The notes: generated by a model from the sequence alone, not told the origin. Shown: positions 33,755 to 42,913, counted from the stretch's first letter. The stretch is DNA of 64,000 nt from Clostridia bacterium (GCA_017462385.1 JAFTRE010000030.1:43917-107916); one strand, 5' to 3'. Made by a program: numbers and translations.

Positions 33755-34486
33755 ATGAATCAGACGATATTTGAGATAAAACAAAATGTACGCATAGCCG
33801 ACAACACCTATAAAATGGTGTTGTCGGGCGATACCTCCGATATCTGCCGCCCCGGCACATTTGTAAACATCAAGCTGGAGGGCAAATATCTGCGACGCCC
33901 AATCTCGGTATGCGACGCCGTTGAGGGCGAGCTGACGCTTATATATAAGACGGTCGGAGAGGGAACAGAGCAAATGTCCAGCATGGGGGCGGGCGTACAG
34001 CTCGACCTGCTCACAGGGCTGGGTAACGGCTATGATATCTCTAAGTGCGGCGAGCGTCCGTTGCTGATAGGCGGCGGCGTCGGCGTACCTCCTCTTTATA
34101 TGCTGTGCAGAAAGCTGCGCGAGGCGGGCAGAGAGGTAACTGTCATTCTCGGCTTCAACCGTGCGAGCGAGGTATTTTATGAGCAAGAGTTCAAGGGGCT
34201 CGGCGCCCGCGTTATAATTGCTACTGCCGACGGCTCACTGGGAGTAAAGGGCTTTGTTACCGACGCTATGGCGGGTGTTGACTACACTTACTTCTATACA
34301 TGCGGTCCTATGCCTATGTTTCGTGCTATTGAAGCCGCTGCTACAACAAGCGGACAGTACAGCTTTGAGGAACGCATGGGCTGTGGCTTTGGCGCTTGCA
34401 TGGGTTGCTCCTGTAAAACAAAGTACGGCAACAAGCGCATCTGCCGCGACGGTCCTGTACTGGAAAGAGAGGAGATCATATGGTAA
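33755..34486 (+). CDS. pyrK: dihydroorotate dehydrogenase B, electron transfer subunit
   Basis: 243-residue ferredoxin-reductase-like subunit that passes electrons from PyrD to NAD through FAD and a 2Fe-2S cluster. The FAD site is around YLRRPISVCD (near residue 46), the NAD fold LLIGGGVGVPPLYML near 103-117, and the cluster ligands are in RMGCGFGACMGCSCK and RICRDGPV at the C-terminus. A GTG six bases earlier overlaps the carB stop and is an alternative start; neither has a strong ribosome site, so coupled translation is likely. It overlaps pyrD by seven bases. Confidence 0.93.
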   Translation: MNQTIFEIKQNVRIADNTYKMVLSGDTSDICRPGTFVNIKLEGKYLRRPISVCDAVEGELTLIYKTVGEGTEQMSSMGAGVQLDLLTGLGNGYDISKCGERPLLIGGGVGVPPLYMLCRKLREAGREVTVILGFNRASEVFYEQEFKGLGARVIIATADGSLGVKGFVTDAMAGVDYTYFYTCGPMPMFRAIEAAATTSGQYSFEERMGCGFGACMGCSCKTKYGNKRICRDGPVLEREEIIW

Positions 34487-35391
34487 ACACTAAAGTTGTG
34501 CTGTCGGGCATCGAGCTCGACAATCCGATCATCCCCGCGTCCGGCACATTCGGTTATGGATACGAGTTCGCAGAATGGTATGATATAAATTGCCTCGGTA
34601 CATTTTCGTTCAAGGGCACGACGCGTGACGCGCGCTTCGGCAATCCCACACCGCGAATTGCGGAGTGCACGGCAGGCATGATAAATGCTGTCGGTCTTCA
34701 AAATCCGGGCGTGGACGCAGTCATCTCGCGCGAGCTGCCAAAGCTTAAAGAATGCTTTCATAAGCCGGTTATGGCAAATGTTAGCGGCTTTTCGATCGAG
34801 GATTATGCCTATACCTGCGAGAAGCTGGACAAAGAGGCGCAGGTGGGCTGGCTGGAGGTCAATATTTCATGTCCCAACGTTCACGGCGGCGGCATGAGCT
34901 TCGGTACATCTCCCGAGGCGGCGGCAGAGGTTACCCGCGCTGTTAAGGCAGTAACCACCAAGCCCGTTTATATCAAGCTGTCCCCCAATGTGACCGATAT
35001 TGTGTCCATCGCAAAGGCTTGCGAGGAGGCGGGCGCGGATGGTATCAGCATGATAAACACACTTATGGGTATGCGCATAGATCTCCATCGCAAAAAGCCC
35101 GTAATTGCCAACCGCTCGGGTGGTTTTTCGGGTCCCGCCATCAAACCGGTTGCACTTTCAATGGTCTACCGCGTTTATGAAGCAGTTAACATCCCGATAA
35201 TAGGTATGGGCGGTATCTCGAGCGCCGAGGATGTGCTCGAAATGATGCTGGCAGGCGCGACGGCGGTCGAAGTCGGCGCGGCTAACCTTATCGACCCGAT
35301 GGCAAGTAAAAATATTATTGATGACCTGCCGCGCGTTATGGAAAAATACCGCGTGAGCAGTCTGAGTGAAATTATAGGAGGAGCACACTGA
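34480..35391 (+). CDS. pyrD: dihydroorotate dehydrogenase B (NAD+), catalytic subunit
   Basis: 303-residue FMN TIM barrel of class 1B, oxidising dihydroorotate to orotate together with PyrK. Signatures: [12 protein letters not shown] near residue 20, [15 protein letters not shown] near 45, [13 protein letters not shown] near 130 with the active-site Cys, and [17 protein letters not shown] near 235-251. AGAGGAGATC ribosome site. The stop overlaps the pyrF start by one base. Confidence 0.96.
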   Translation: MVNTKVVLSGIELDNPIIPASGTFGYGYEFAEWYDINCLGTFSFKGTTRDARFGNPTPRIAECTAGMINAVGLQNPGVDAVISRELPKLKECFHKPVMANVSGFSIEDYAYTCEKLDKEAQVGWLEVNISCPNVHGGGMSFGTSPEAAAEVTRAVKAVTTKPVYIKLSPNVTDIVSIAKACEEAGADGISMINTLMGMRIDLHRKKPVIANRSGGFSGPAIKPVALSMVYRVYEAVNIPIIGMGGISSAEDVLEMMLAGATAVEVGAANLIDPMASKNIIDDLPRVMEKYRVSSLSEIIGGAH

Positions 35392-36089
35392 TGGGTAAGG
35401 ATGTAATCATCGCACTCGATTTTGACAGCAAGGCAAAAACTCTTGCATTTCTCGATCAGTTTACCGGCAAAAAGCCGTTTGTTAAAATAGGAATGGAGCT
35501 TTATTATGCAGAGGGGCCCGATATCGTTCGTGAGATAAAGGCGCGCGGACACAAGATCTTTCTTGACCTCAAGCTTCATGATATTCCGAACACAGTTAAA
35601 AAGGCAATGGCAGTTCTCTCGGGGCTTGACGTTGACATGACCAACCTGCACGCCGCAGGTACTGTTCGTATGATGCAGGCGGCGCTTGAGGGACTTACCC
35701 GTCCGGATGGCACACGTCCTCTGCTTATCGCAGTTACACAGCTGACTTCCACCGATCAGGAGAGCATGGAAAACGATCTTTTGATCAAGCAGCCCATCGC
35801 CGACGTTGTTATGCATTACGCATCCTGCGCAGCAAAGGCAGGACTTGACGGTGTTGTTTGCTCGCCGCTGGAAGCAGGCGTTGTGCATGATAAGTGCGGC
35901 AAGAATTTCTTGACCGTGACTCCCGGTGTCCGTTTCGCAGACGGCGATATCGGCGACCAGAAGAGAGTCATGACTCCCGCCGAGGCTAAGAAGATAGGCT
36001 CGGATTATATCGTTGTCGGCAGACCCATTACGGCGGCCGCAGATCCCGTAGCGGCATATGAGCGCTGCGTGGCTGAATTTGTGGATTAA
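35391..36089 (+). CDS. pyrF: orotidine 5'-phosphate decarboxylase
   Basis: 232 residues. Converts OMP to UMP. The catalytic motif [10 protein letters not shown] (Asp 59, Lys 61, Asp 64) is intact, with ALDFDS at the start of the barrel and VTPGVRF and VVGRPIT as phosphate-binding loops near residues 180 and 206. Excellent GGAGGAG ribosome site. The TGATG junction with pyrD indicates coupling. Followed by a short GC-rich hairpin before pyrE. Confidence 0.96.
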   Translation: MGKDVIIALDFDSKAKTLAFLDQFTGKKPFVKIGMELYYAEGPDIVREIKARGHKIFLDLKLHDIPNTVKKAMAVLSGLDVDMTNLHAAGTVRMMQAALEGLTRPDGTRPLLIAVTQLTSTDQESMENDLLIKQPIADVVMHYASCAAKAGLDGVVCSPLEAGVVHDKCGKNFLTVTPGVRFADGDIGDQKRVMTPAEAKKIGSDYIVVGRPITAAADPVAAYERCVAEFVD

Positions 36090-36096
36090 TAAAATG

Positions 36097-36120
36097 TAGG
36101 GCGGGGGCTTGCTCCCGCCG
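36097..36120 (+). repeat. REP-like GC hairpin between pyrF and pyrE
   Basis: TAGGGCGGGGGCTTGCTCCC continues to a CCGCCG end; GGCGGG (36100-36105) pairs with CCCGCC (36114-36119). No T-run follows. It resembles dispersed intergenic GGGCGGGG repeats of gut Firmicutes and may modulate pyrE mRNA. Confidence 0.5.
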
Positions 36121-36144
36121 AAAAATAAATTATAGGAGACAATA

Positions 36145-36801
36145 ATGGAAAGTTACAAGAGAGAATTTATACAGTTTCTTGAGGGCGCGGGCGTTCTGAA
36201 GTTTGGCGACTTTACCGCAAAGAGCGGCCGCAAGATACCGTACTTTATAAATGCCGGCGACATCAAGACAGGCGACCAGATAGCAAAGCTGGGCGAGTTT
36301 TACGCAAAGGCGTATCTCGAAAAGGTAGGCAACCGCCGTACCGTGCTTTACGGCCCCGCTTACAAGGGCATCTCCATCGCCGTTTCTTCTTCCATCGCGC
36401 TGTCCAAGGAGGGACTTGACGTGCCCTTCTTCTTCAACCGCAAGGAGGCAAAGGATCATGGCGAGGGCGGCGTTTTCGTCGGCTATGTTCCAAAGTCGGG
36501 CGAGGAGGTCGTCATAGTTGAGGACGTTATCACAGCAGGTACGGCTATCCGCGAGAGCATGGCTATCCTCGGAGGACTTGAGGGAGTTAAGGTCGCCGCA
36601 ACCTTTGTTATGGTAGACAGAAAGGAAAAGGGCAAGACCGAAAAGTCCGCTATGGCAGAGGTAGAGGAGGAATTCGGGTTCCCGGTATACTCGGTAGTCG
36701 ATGTTTACGACATCATCGAATATCTCGAGGAGGATGCCAAAAACGCCGAGAATGTTGAGCGCATAAAGAACTATCTTGCAGTCAATGGGGCAAAGGCATA
36801 A
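36145..36801 (+). CDS. pyrE: orotate phosphoribosyltransferase
   Basis: 218 residues. Joins orotate and PRPP to give OMP. The PRPP motif VVIVEDVITAGTAIRE (near residues 128-143) is canonical, and YGPAYKGISIA near 71-81 forms the catalytic loop region. Strong TAGGAGAC ribosome site. It follows pyrF after 55 bases and precedes pyrB after 91 bases, probably all one transcript. Confidence 0.96.
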   Translation: MESYKREFIQFLEGAGVLKFGDFTAKSGRKIPYFINAGDIKTGDQIAKLGEFYAKAYLEKVGNRRTVLYGPAYKGISIAVSSSIALSKEGLDVPFFFNRKEAKDHGEGGVFVGYVPKSGEEVVIVEDVITAGTAIRESMAILGGLEGVKVAATFVMVDRKEKGKTEKSAMAEVEEEFGFPVYSVVDVYDIIEYLEEDAKNAENVERIKNYLAVNGAKA

Positions 36802-36892
36802 GCTTGCATGTCCATCACAAAAACAAAAATTAAATTGTTTTAAAGTAATAAATTTTTGAATCGCAAAGTAAAATAAAGGTGCATTCGTAAAA

Positions 36893-37957
36893 ATGAAAGA
36901 CTTGATAAATATTCTTGATCTGAGCATTTCCGATATTGACGAGCTGATAAAGGTGGCTACCGATATCAAGGCTCACCCCACAAAATACGCCGATGCTTGC
37001 CGCGGAAAAACGCTCGCAACGCTGTTCTTTGAGCCGTCCACCCGTACCCGTCTCAGCTTTGAGGCGGCTATGTACGGACTCGGCGGAAATGTTCTGGGCT
37101 TTGCCGACGGCGGCAGAATGAGTTCGGCATCAAAAGGCGAGACGGTGTCTGACACCGCCCGTATTGTCAGCATTTACGCCGATATAATTGCCATGCGTCA
37201 CCATATCGAGGGTGCGCCCTTGGCGGCGGGACTTGCCGCACGCGTGCCCGTCATAAACGCGGGCGACGGCGGTCACTTCCACCCCACGCAGACGCTTGCC
37301 GATCTGCTTACAATCAGCTCCGAATGCGGCAGACTGAACAATTTGACCATTGGTATTTGCGGCGACCTCAAATACGGCAGAACGGTACACTCGCTCATCG
37401 CCGCAATGAGCAGATATCAAAACATACGCTTCATTCTCATCTCTCCCGCATCTCTTGCACTTCCCGAGTATGTTATTCGCGAGATGAATGCCGCAGGAAT
37501 TGAGTATGTCCAGACCACCTCGCTGACCAAGTACATGAGCGAGCTGGATGTGCTTTACATGACCCGCGTTCAAAAGGAAAGATTTGACGCAGATGAGCTG
37601 GCTCAGGACGACGGTGAGGGCTACATACTTAACAACGAAACGCTGTCTACTGCCAAGCCCGAGATGCGCATACTGCATCCGCTGCCGCGCGTGGACGAGA
37701 TTGCAGTCGAGGTCGACCGCGACCCGCGAGCAAAATATTTCGAGCAGGCAGAGTACGGTAAGTTTATCAGAATGGCACTGATTTTGCGTCTGCTTTATTC
37801 CTCCGGAAAGGACGAGAGTATAAAGACACTTAAAGCCGAGACCAAATGCCCCAATGACCGCTGTATTGTGGCTGTTGAGCCCGAAATAGAGCGTCATGCT
37901 TATCTCGCTCCCGATGGCAAGCTGCGCTGTCTGTATTGTGACGCGGCGCTTGAATGA
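36893..37957 (+). CDS. pyrB: aspartate carbamoyltransferase with C-terminal PyrI-like zinc tail
   Basis: 354 residues. Residues 1 to about 310 are a normal catalytic chain making carbamoyl-aspartate: FFEPSTRTRLSFEAAM near residue 45, KGETVSDTARI near 80, HPTQTLADL near 130 and HPLPRVDEIAVEVD near 262. The last 36 residues hold Cys 319, 324, 346 and 349 in a C-x4-C-x21-C-x2-C pattern (CPNDRC ... CLYC), matching the zinc domain of the regulatory chain PyrI, whose nucleotide-binding domain is absent. The ribosome site is weak. Last gene of the pyr operon. Confidence 0.93.
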   Translation: MKDLINILDLSISDIDELIKVATDIKAHPTKYADACRGKTLATLFFEPSTRTRLSFEAAMYGLGGNVLGFADGGRMSSASKGETVSDTARIVSIYADIIAMRHHIEGAPLAAGLAARVPVINAGDGGHFHPTQTLADLLTISSECGRLNNLTIGICGDLKYGRTVHSLIAAMSRYQNIRFILISPASLALPEYVIREMNAAGIEYVQTTSLTKYMSELDVLYMTRVQKERFDADELAQDDGEGYILNNETLSTAKPEMRILHPLPRVDEIAVEVDRDPRAKYFEQAEYGKFIRMALILRLLYSSGKDESIKTLKAETKCPNDRCIVAVEPEIERHAYLAPDGKLRCLYCDAALE

Positions 37958-37983
37958 TGAAAGGCAAGGCTTAATATTTTATC

Positions 37984-39405
37984 ATGGCTCATTCTATAAC
38001 CCAAAAAACCGATATGACCGAGGGGCCTCTGCTCGGTAAAATAATACGCTATTCAATACCTCTTATCGCCACGGGTATGCTTCAGCTGCTTTACAATGCG
38101 GCGGATACCATAGTCGCGGGGCGTTATGCTCCGAACGGTGAGGCGGCGCTCGGCGCAGTCGGCTCATGCGGCGCGCTGATAAACCTGATAGTCAACCTGT
38201 TTATGGGACTTTCGGTCGGCGCGGGCGTTTGCGTGGCTCATGATTACGGCGCGCGTAAATTCGACGATGTCCGCAGAACGGTACATACCGCCGTGCCCAC
38301 CGCAGCTATTCTCGGCGTTATCGTTTCGGTGTTTGGCTTCTTTATGTCCGAAACACTGCTCAAGTGGACGGGAGTGCAGGGAAATATACTGCAAGAGGCG
38401 GTGCCTTATATGAAGGCGTATATGCTGGGCATGCCGGCCAGTATGGTGTACAATTATTGTGCCACAATGCTTCGCTCAAAAGGCGACACCAAGCATCCGC
38501 TTATATTTCTTTCAATATCGGGTATAGCTAATATTTTGCTCAACCTGCTCATGGTGATCGTGTTCAAAATGGGCGCGGTGGGCGTAGGTATAGCAACGGC
38601 GGTGTCCACGTGGCTCTCCATGTTTCTTATCATTGGTTTTATGCTTCGCAGCAAGGGTAGTATGAAGCTGGAATTCAAGCTGATGAGATTTCATAAGGAT
38701 AAATTCTTTGCAATGCTGCGCTTCGGTATTCCCGCAGGACTTCAGGGCTGTGTGTTCTCGCTTTCTAATGTTCTTATTCAGTCCTCCATCAATATGCTTG
38801 ATGCGGGATGCGATTTTGTAGTGGCGGGCAATGCCGCCGCGGCGAATATCGATGGCTTCATTTACATTGCAATGAACTCCATTTACCATGCCGCACTGAC
38901 ATTTGTCGGTCAGAACGTGGGCGCTAAAAAATATCACCGTATCGGCCGGATCATGGGCGCGTGTGCCGCGACGGTTGGAGTTATCGGCATTACGATGAGC
39001 GCCGCAGCCGTCATATTCGGGCGTCCGTTGCTGTCGCTTTACGCTCCCGGAAACGAGAATGCCATAGCATTCGGTATGATACGCATGAGTATTGTAAGTG
39101 CAACATATTTTTTGTGCGGCTTTATGGAGCTGGGGTGCGGAGTCATGCGCGGGCTTGGAAACTCTTTGGTGCCCATGATCGTTTCGGTGGTGGGCTCGTG
39201 TGCTTTCCGGATCGTGTGGATATACACTGTCTTCGCCGCTTTCCCCACGGCGCAGGTGCTGTATCTTTCGTATCCCTTTTCATGGTTGCTTACGGCTGTT
39301 GCACATTTTATATGCAGTGCAATATACCTGCGTATCATCAAAAAACGGGACGCCCTGCTTAATGTCGAGCAGGACGGAGCCAAGCAGGCCGTTGCGGCTG
39401 AATAA
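37984..39405 (+). CDS. MATE family efflux transporter
   Basis: 473 residues, twelve predicted transmembrane helices in two six-helix halves, typical of MATE drug/cation antiporters. It opens with MTEGPLLGKIIRYSIPLIA; the family motif IVAGRYAPNGEAALGAVGSC lies near residue 45 and FVVAGNAAAANIDGF near 278. Starts 26 bases after pyrB with no clear terminator or good ribosome site, so it may be read through from the pyr operon. Substrate unknown. Confidence 0.92.
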   Translation: MAHSITQKTDMTEGPLLGKIIRYSIPLIATGMLQLLYNAADTIVAGRYAPNGEAALGAVGSCGALINLIVNLFMGLSVGAGVCVAHDYGARKFDDVRRTVHTAVPTAAILGVIVSVFGFFMSETLLKWTGVQGNILQEAVPYMKAYMLGMPASMVYNYCATMLRSKGDTKHPLIFLSISGIANILLNLLMVIVFKMGAVGVGIATAVSTWLSMFLIIGFMLRSKGSMKLEFKLMRFHKDKFFAMLRFGIPAGLQGCVFSLSNVLIQSSINMLDAGCDFVVAGNAAAANIDGFIYIAMNSIYHAALTFVGQNVGAKKYHRIGRIMGACAATVGVIGITMSAAAVIFGRPLLSLYAPGNENAIAFGMIRMSIVSATYFLCGFMELGCGVMRGLGNSLVPMIVSVVGSCAFRIVWIYTVFAAFPTAQVLYLSYPFSWLLTAVAHFICSAIYLRIIKKRDALLNVEQDGAKQAVAAE

Positions 39406-39427
39406 AATATAACGGAGGTAATTTGTT

Positions 39428-39850
39428 ATGCCGATTTGTAAAAAGTGCGGAGCGGAATATGCCGAGGACGCACAAAGCTGTCCTGTCTGCGGCGAGTCTC
39501 TTGAAAAAAAGCAAGGTATGCCGTTTGAGGTCGATGCGGACAGCAAAATATATGCCATACTGTCTTATATAGGCGTTTTGGTGCTTATCCCGATACTTTG
39601 CGCAAAGCAATCTCGCTTTGTAAGGTTCCATGCCAACCAAGGCCTTGTGTTGTTTATTTGCGAGCTGATCGCCGCGGCCGTGTCAGCTATACTGTGGTGG
39701 ATACCCGTTGTCGGTCAAATTCTCGGACTGGTGATAGGTTTGCCGCTCTATCTTGTGACGGTCGTTTTCATGGTGATAGGCATTATCAATGCCTATGGAG
39801 GCAAGCAAAAAGAGCTTCCGCTTATCGGACAGCTGACATTATTGAAATAA
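39428..39850 (+). CDS. zinc-ribbon membrane protein (DUF4870-like)
   Basis: 140 residues: an N-terminal zinc ribbon (CKKCGAEY then CPVCGESL, residues 4-24), then two or three transmembrane segments with AILSYIGVLVLIPILC, FVRFHANQGLVLFICEL and WWIPVVGQILGLVIGLPLYL. The histidine-containing FHANQ motif is typical of DUF4870-like membrane proteins of unknown role. Clear GGAGGTAA ribosome site. It may be cotranscribed with the MATE gene 22 bases upstream. Confidence 0.8.
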   Translation: MPICKKCGAEYAEDAQSCPVCGESLEKKQGMPFEVDADSKIYAILSYIGVLVLIPILCAKQSRFVRFHANQGLVLFICELIAAAVSAILWWIPVVGQILGLVIGLPLYLVTVVFMVIGIINAYGGKQKELPLIGQLTLLK

Positions 39851-39854
39851 TAAC

Positions 39855-39884
39855 AAAAAAGCCGGCGCGTGCGTCGGCTTTTTT
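39855..39884 (+). terminator. intrinsic terminator
   Basis: AAAAAAGCCGGCGC pairs with GCGTCGGCTTTTTT (one G-T pair) around GT. Confidence 0.85.
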
Positions 39885-39908
39885 AGCCATTATATATGTA
39901 AAAAAGAC

Positions 39909-39937
39909 TTGACATTTTGCTAATTGAGTGATATAAT
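39909..39937 (+). promoter_or_regulatory. sigma-A promoter for the antiporter
   Basis: TTGACA at 39909-39914, 17-nt spacer, TATAAT at 39932-39937: perfect consensus. Confidence 0.88.
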
Positions 39938-39987
39938 TTGCTACATATTAATATACATTTATAAATGGGTGGAAAAGGAAAGGTTCT

Positions 39988-40986
39988 ATGGAATATGTAT
40001 GGTTAATAGGTGGGTTTATCTTACTCATCGTAGGTGCGGACGTCTTTGTTGAGGGTAGCTCAAATATTGCTAAACTGCTCAAGATACCGTCCATTATTAT
40101 CGGTCTGACTGTCGTAGCTTTCGGTACAAGTATGCCCGAGGCATCGGTAAGTATAAATGCGGCGATAGCAGGCTCAAACAGTATTGCGGTCAGCAATGTT
40201 GTAGGCTCGAATATTTTTAATTTGCTCGTAGTGCTTGGTGCCAGTGCTCTTATCTTGCCCGTACACACTAATGCGACTGCTGTAAAAAAGGAAATTCCGT
40301 ATTCTATTATACTGGCAGTTGTGCTCGGTATACTGCTGTGCTTCGGCGTGTCCTTTGCTGAGGTTGTGCTCCCCGAAATAAGCTTCTTTGAAAAGATCTC
40401 CGGCGCGACATTTACACTCGGACGCATCGGCGGTGCAGTACTGCTCGTCCTGTTTGCACTCTATATGTATTGGCAGATAGGCGGCGCGCTGAAGGCAAGA
40501 AAGTCGGGCGAGATAGAAGAGCTTCCCGAAGAAAAGAAAATGGCTCCCTTTATGGCTGTTGAGCTTGTAATCGTCGGTCTTGTGGGAATCATTTACGGCG
40601 GCGACCTTGTAGTTGATAATGCATGTATAATAGCTGAGAAATTCGGCATGAGCGAGACCTTTATCGGTCTTTCCATTGTTGCTATCGGCACATCGCTCCC
40701 CGAGCTTGTTACCTCGATGGTAGCCGCAAGAAAAGGTGAAAGCGACTTGGCGCTTGGCAATGTTATCGGCTCAAACATTTTCAACATTGTATTTATACTC
40801 GGATTCAGTGCAGTCCTCGCGCCTATGACCGTTGACATTCTTACTATCTGCGATATTATCGTTTTGGTAGCTGTCAGCATTGTTGGCTGGCTGTTTGCGA
40901 AGAGCAAGCAGATCGTGTCACGTCTCGAGGGCGGCATAATGCTACTGATGTATGTTGTTTATTTCGTATATATTCTTTTGAGATAA
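39988..40986 (+). CDS. calcium/sodium antiporter (CaCA family, YrbG-like)
   Basis: 332 residues, about ten transmembrane helices in two inverted halves. The alpha repeats are clear: VVAFGTSMPEASVSI with VVGSNIFNLL (about residues 45-80) and VAIGTSLPELVTSM with VIGSNIFNIV (about 230-270), which line the ion pathway of Na/Ca exchangers. AAAGG ribosome site. Own promoter and terminator, hence monocistronic. Ion specificity is inferred from the family. Confidence 0.93.
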   Translation: MEYVWLIGGFILLIVGADVFVEGSSNIAKLLKIPSIIIGLTVVAFGTSMPEASVSINAAIAGSNSIAVSNVVGSNIFNLLVVLGASALILPVHTNATAVKKEIPYSIILAVVLGILLCFGVSFAEVVLPEISFFEKISGATFTLGRIGGAVLLVLFALYMYWQIGGALKARKSGEIEELPEEKKMAPFMAVELVIVGLVGIIYGGDLVVDNACIIAEKFGMSETFIGLSIVAIGTSLPELVTSMVAARKGESDLALGNVIGSNIFNIVFILGFSAVLAPMTVDILTICDIIVLVAVSIVGWLFAKSKQIVSRLEGGIMLLMYVVYFVYILLR

Positions 40987-40992
40987 CCAAAT

Positions 40993-41022
40993 AAAAAATC
41001 CGACGCATGCGTCGGATTTTTT
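40993..41022. terminator. perfectly palindromic bidirectional terminator
   Basis: AAAAAATCCGACGCA and TGCGTCGGATTTTTT form a 30-base perfect palindrome between the convergent antiporter and DUF4358 genes. Confidence 0.88.
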
Positions 41023-41036
41023 ATTTGATTGGATTA

Positions 41037-41534
41037 TTATTTAAGAGCCGCCTCGACTGCCTCAAAGGCGAGCGCCTTGTCGGTGTCCGTCAGCATGGTG
41101 TAGACAACGTAATTGCCGAAGATGCGAACCTCGGCGCCCTCCATTTTGGGGTGCTCGGAGGCGATGTAGTTTGCCTGCGCGACCCAGCGATCCTTAGATT
41201 TAGCGATATAATTTTCACAAAGCTTTTTCATGTTTTCGGCTTCTCCGTCCTTGACATGGAAGATACCGAACTGATTGATATTTGTGCTGGTTGCGGACAT
41301 TTGTATGACGTACTCATTTACGATAGCTTCGGCACCCTCAAAGTAAAAGGTGAGATAATCACTGTCGGGGGCGTAGTAGCCGTCGGGAACGGGCACTTTG
41401 GCTTGAATTGCAGAGTCGATGGTGCTGACCGCAACATCGTCGCGGTAATTTGCTCCTCCGCAGGAGGTAAGAGCGGTAAGCGCGAGAACTGCAAGCAGCA
41501 GGGCGGAAATGGCGCGGGGGATGTATTTTTTCAT
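41037..41534 (-). CDS. DUF4358 domain-containing lipoprotein
   Basis: 165 residues. Signal with lipobox ALTSC (Cys 25) after a 20-residue hydrophobic core, then the DUF4358 domain (about 40-165) with SDYLTFYFEGAEAIVNEYVI and EVRIFGNYVVYTMLTD. The family is of unknown function and common in Clostridia beside SGNH/GDSL hydrolase genes, as here. The start is the second ATG (41534), with ACGGAG at correct spacing. Last gene of a leftward three-gene group. Confidence 0.85.
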   Translation of the reverse strand: MKKYIPRAISALLLAVLALTALTSCGGANYRDDVAVSTIDSAIQAKVPVPDGYYAPDSDYLTFYFEGAEAIVNEYVIQMSATSTNINQFGIFHVKDGEAENMKKLCENYIAKSKDRWVAQANYIASEHPKMEGAEVRIFGNYVVYTMLTDTDKALAFEAVEAALK

Positions 41535-41555
41535 GATGAAATTCTCCGTTTTCAT

Positions 41556-42455
41556 TTAATTTTTGGGGTAGCCGTGTGTGCGGATATATTGGAGCACGGC
41601 GTTAAAGCCGCGTTCGAGCAGATGCAAGCCGTCTCCGTTCTGATAGCTTTGGAACAGATAGCCGTCGGTATCTTTCAGCGTGGGGTTGGTGTGCAGATAT
41701 TTGAGTCCGTATTCCTCGGCGAGCTGCTCTATCCATTGGTTGGCAAGGTCGATCTTTTCGTTTGTGATGTCGCGCAGCTCGTTGTTGGTTGCAACGGGGT
41801 AAATGGATTGAAGCATTATTTTTGTTTCGGGAGATGCCGCCACTATATCGTCGAGCAACAGGCGGTAATACTTTTTAAATTCAGTCTCGCCGCAATAGGG
41901 AACACCGTAATTTATGCCCAGCGTTATTACCATATATTCGGGTTTTGCTTTCGCCGCCGCGTCTGCGACCGTTAATTCCTCGCCCGTTTCGGGGTAGACT
42001 ATCTTATATGTTGCAACGAGGGCGTTGAGCGAATATGTTCCGCTGGCGGGCGTCCAGACCTGAGTTGTATTTTTGCCGCCCGACAGCATTCCGTAAGCCT
42101 TAAGACCATATGTCGTGCTGTCGCCGACGAAAATGATTTTATTGATATATTCCTGGCCGTAATCTTCGGTCTCGCCGAGGCGGGCGGGAGAAACGGGAGC
42201 GTAGACTTCTGTCGAGGAAGAATCCTCGCCTCCGGGTGTGGAGGTGTCCTCGGGCGGGGGCGTGGATGAGTCGACCGGGGGCGGCTCGGGGTCGTCAGCT
42301 TTCGCCGCGCGAACGCGCGCGGAGACCGACGCGAGCACTACCAGCTCTACCAGACAGATTATTATAAGCAGGGCGATGACAGCAAGTGCCGTATAAGCAA
42401 GCTTGAGGGCGCGTCCGCTCGAGCCGCGGGGGACGTCCCGATAATATTTTCGCAT
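41556..42455 (-). CDS. membrane-anchored SGNH/GDSL hydrolase
   Basis: 299 residues: an N-terminal transmembrane anchor (about residues 18-38), a Pro/Ser/Thr/Asp/Glu-rich linker, then an extracytoplasmic SGNH esterase domain (about 105-299). Catalytic blocks: IIFVGDSTTYG (Ser), MVITLGINYGVP (block III with Asn) and NGDGLHLLERG (Asp and His). Likely removes or transfers acyl groups on cell-surface polysaccharide. The start has CGAGGT 8 bases ahead. Between a DUF4358 lipoprotein and a small membrane protein; no MBOAT acyltransferase is in the window. Confidence 0.87.
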   Translation of the reverse strand: MRKYYRDVPRGSSGRALKLAYTALAVIALLIIICLVELVVLASVSARVRAAKADDPEPPPVDSSTPPPEDTSTPGGEDSSSTEVYAPVSPARLGETEDYGQEYINKIIFVGDSTTYGLKAYGMLSGGKNTTQVWTPASGTYSLNALVATYKIVYPETGEELTVADAAAKAKPEYMVITLGINYGVPYCGETEFKKYYRLLLDDIVAASPETKIMLQSIYPVATNNELRDITNEKIDLANQWIEQLAEEYGLKYLHTNPTLKDTDGYLFQSYQNGDGLHLLERGFNAVLQYIRTHGYPKN

Positions 42456-42484
42456 TGTTTTTTACCTCGTATGATATTGCAGGA

Positions 42485-42913
42485 TCAGTCTTTTTTAAAG
42501 ACGGACTTGTATTCCTCCTCTTTTTCGCGGCGGCGACGTGCTTGAGCGCGATTTAGCGAGAGGACGGCAAGTATTATAGCGTAAACGATGTAATATATGA
42601 GCATTCCCATAAGCTCTCCGGCGCCTTCCAGCTCGGCGGGCATGAGCATGAACAGCCAAAAGCCGAGGCCCGTTATGATCGCGTGCAGTGCGATGCGGAC
42701 GGGGCGGGAGGGCTTGTCCGCTCGGACGAGCGCGTTTGCGGCGGCGAACACCAGTGCAAACACAAACGACATAGCTGTTCTGAATGCCGAGAGCGTACCG
42801 CCGGATTCGGCGGAGCCGCCGTAGATCGCGTAGATCAGCAGGGCAAACGGCACGGTTAGAACAGTGAAATATATACACGCCGGTATGACGATGTTTTTGA
42901 CAAAATCCTTCAT
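42485..42913 (-). CDS. four-helix membrane protein (DUF3021-like)
   Basis: 142 residues with four transmembrane helices (about residues 5-28, 38-60, 70-90, 98-118) and a charged C-terminal tail (RRRREKEEEYKS). Size and topology resemble DUF3021, but I see no diagnostic motif. ATG 42913 is preferred over 42949 because AAAGGAA precedes it. First gene of the leftward group; its promoter is in the AT-rich region to its right. Confidence 0.6.
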   Translation of the reverse strand: MKDFVKNIVIPACIYFTVLTVPFALLIYAIYGGSAESGGTLSAFRTAMSFVFALVFAAANALVRADKPSRPVRIALHAIITGLGFWLFMLMPAELEGAGELMGMLIYYIVYAIILAVLSLNRAQARRRREKEEEYKSVFKKD

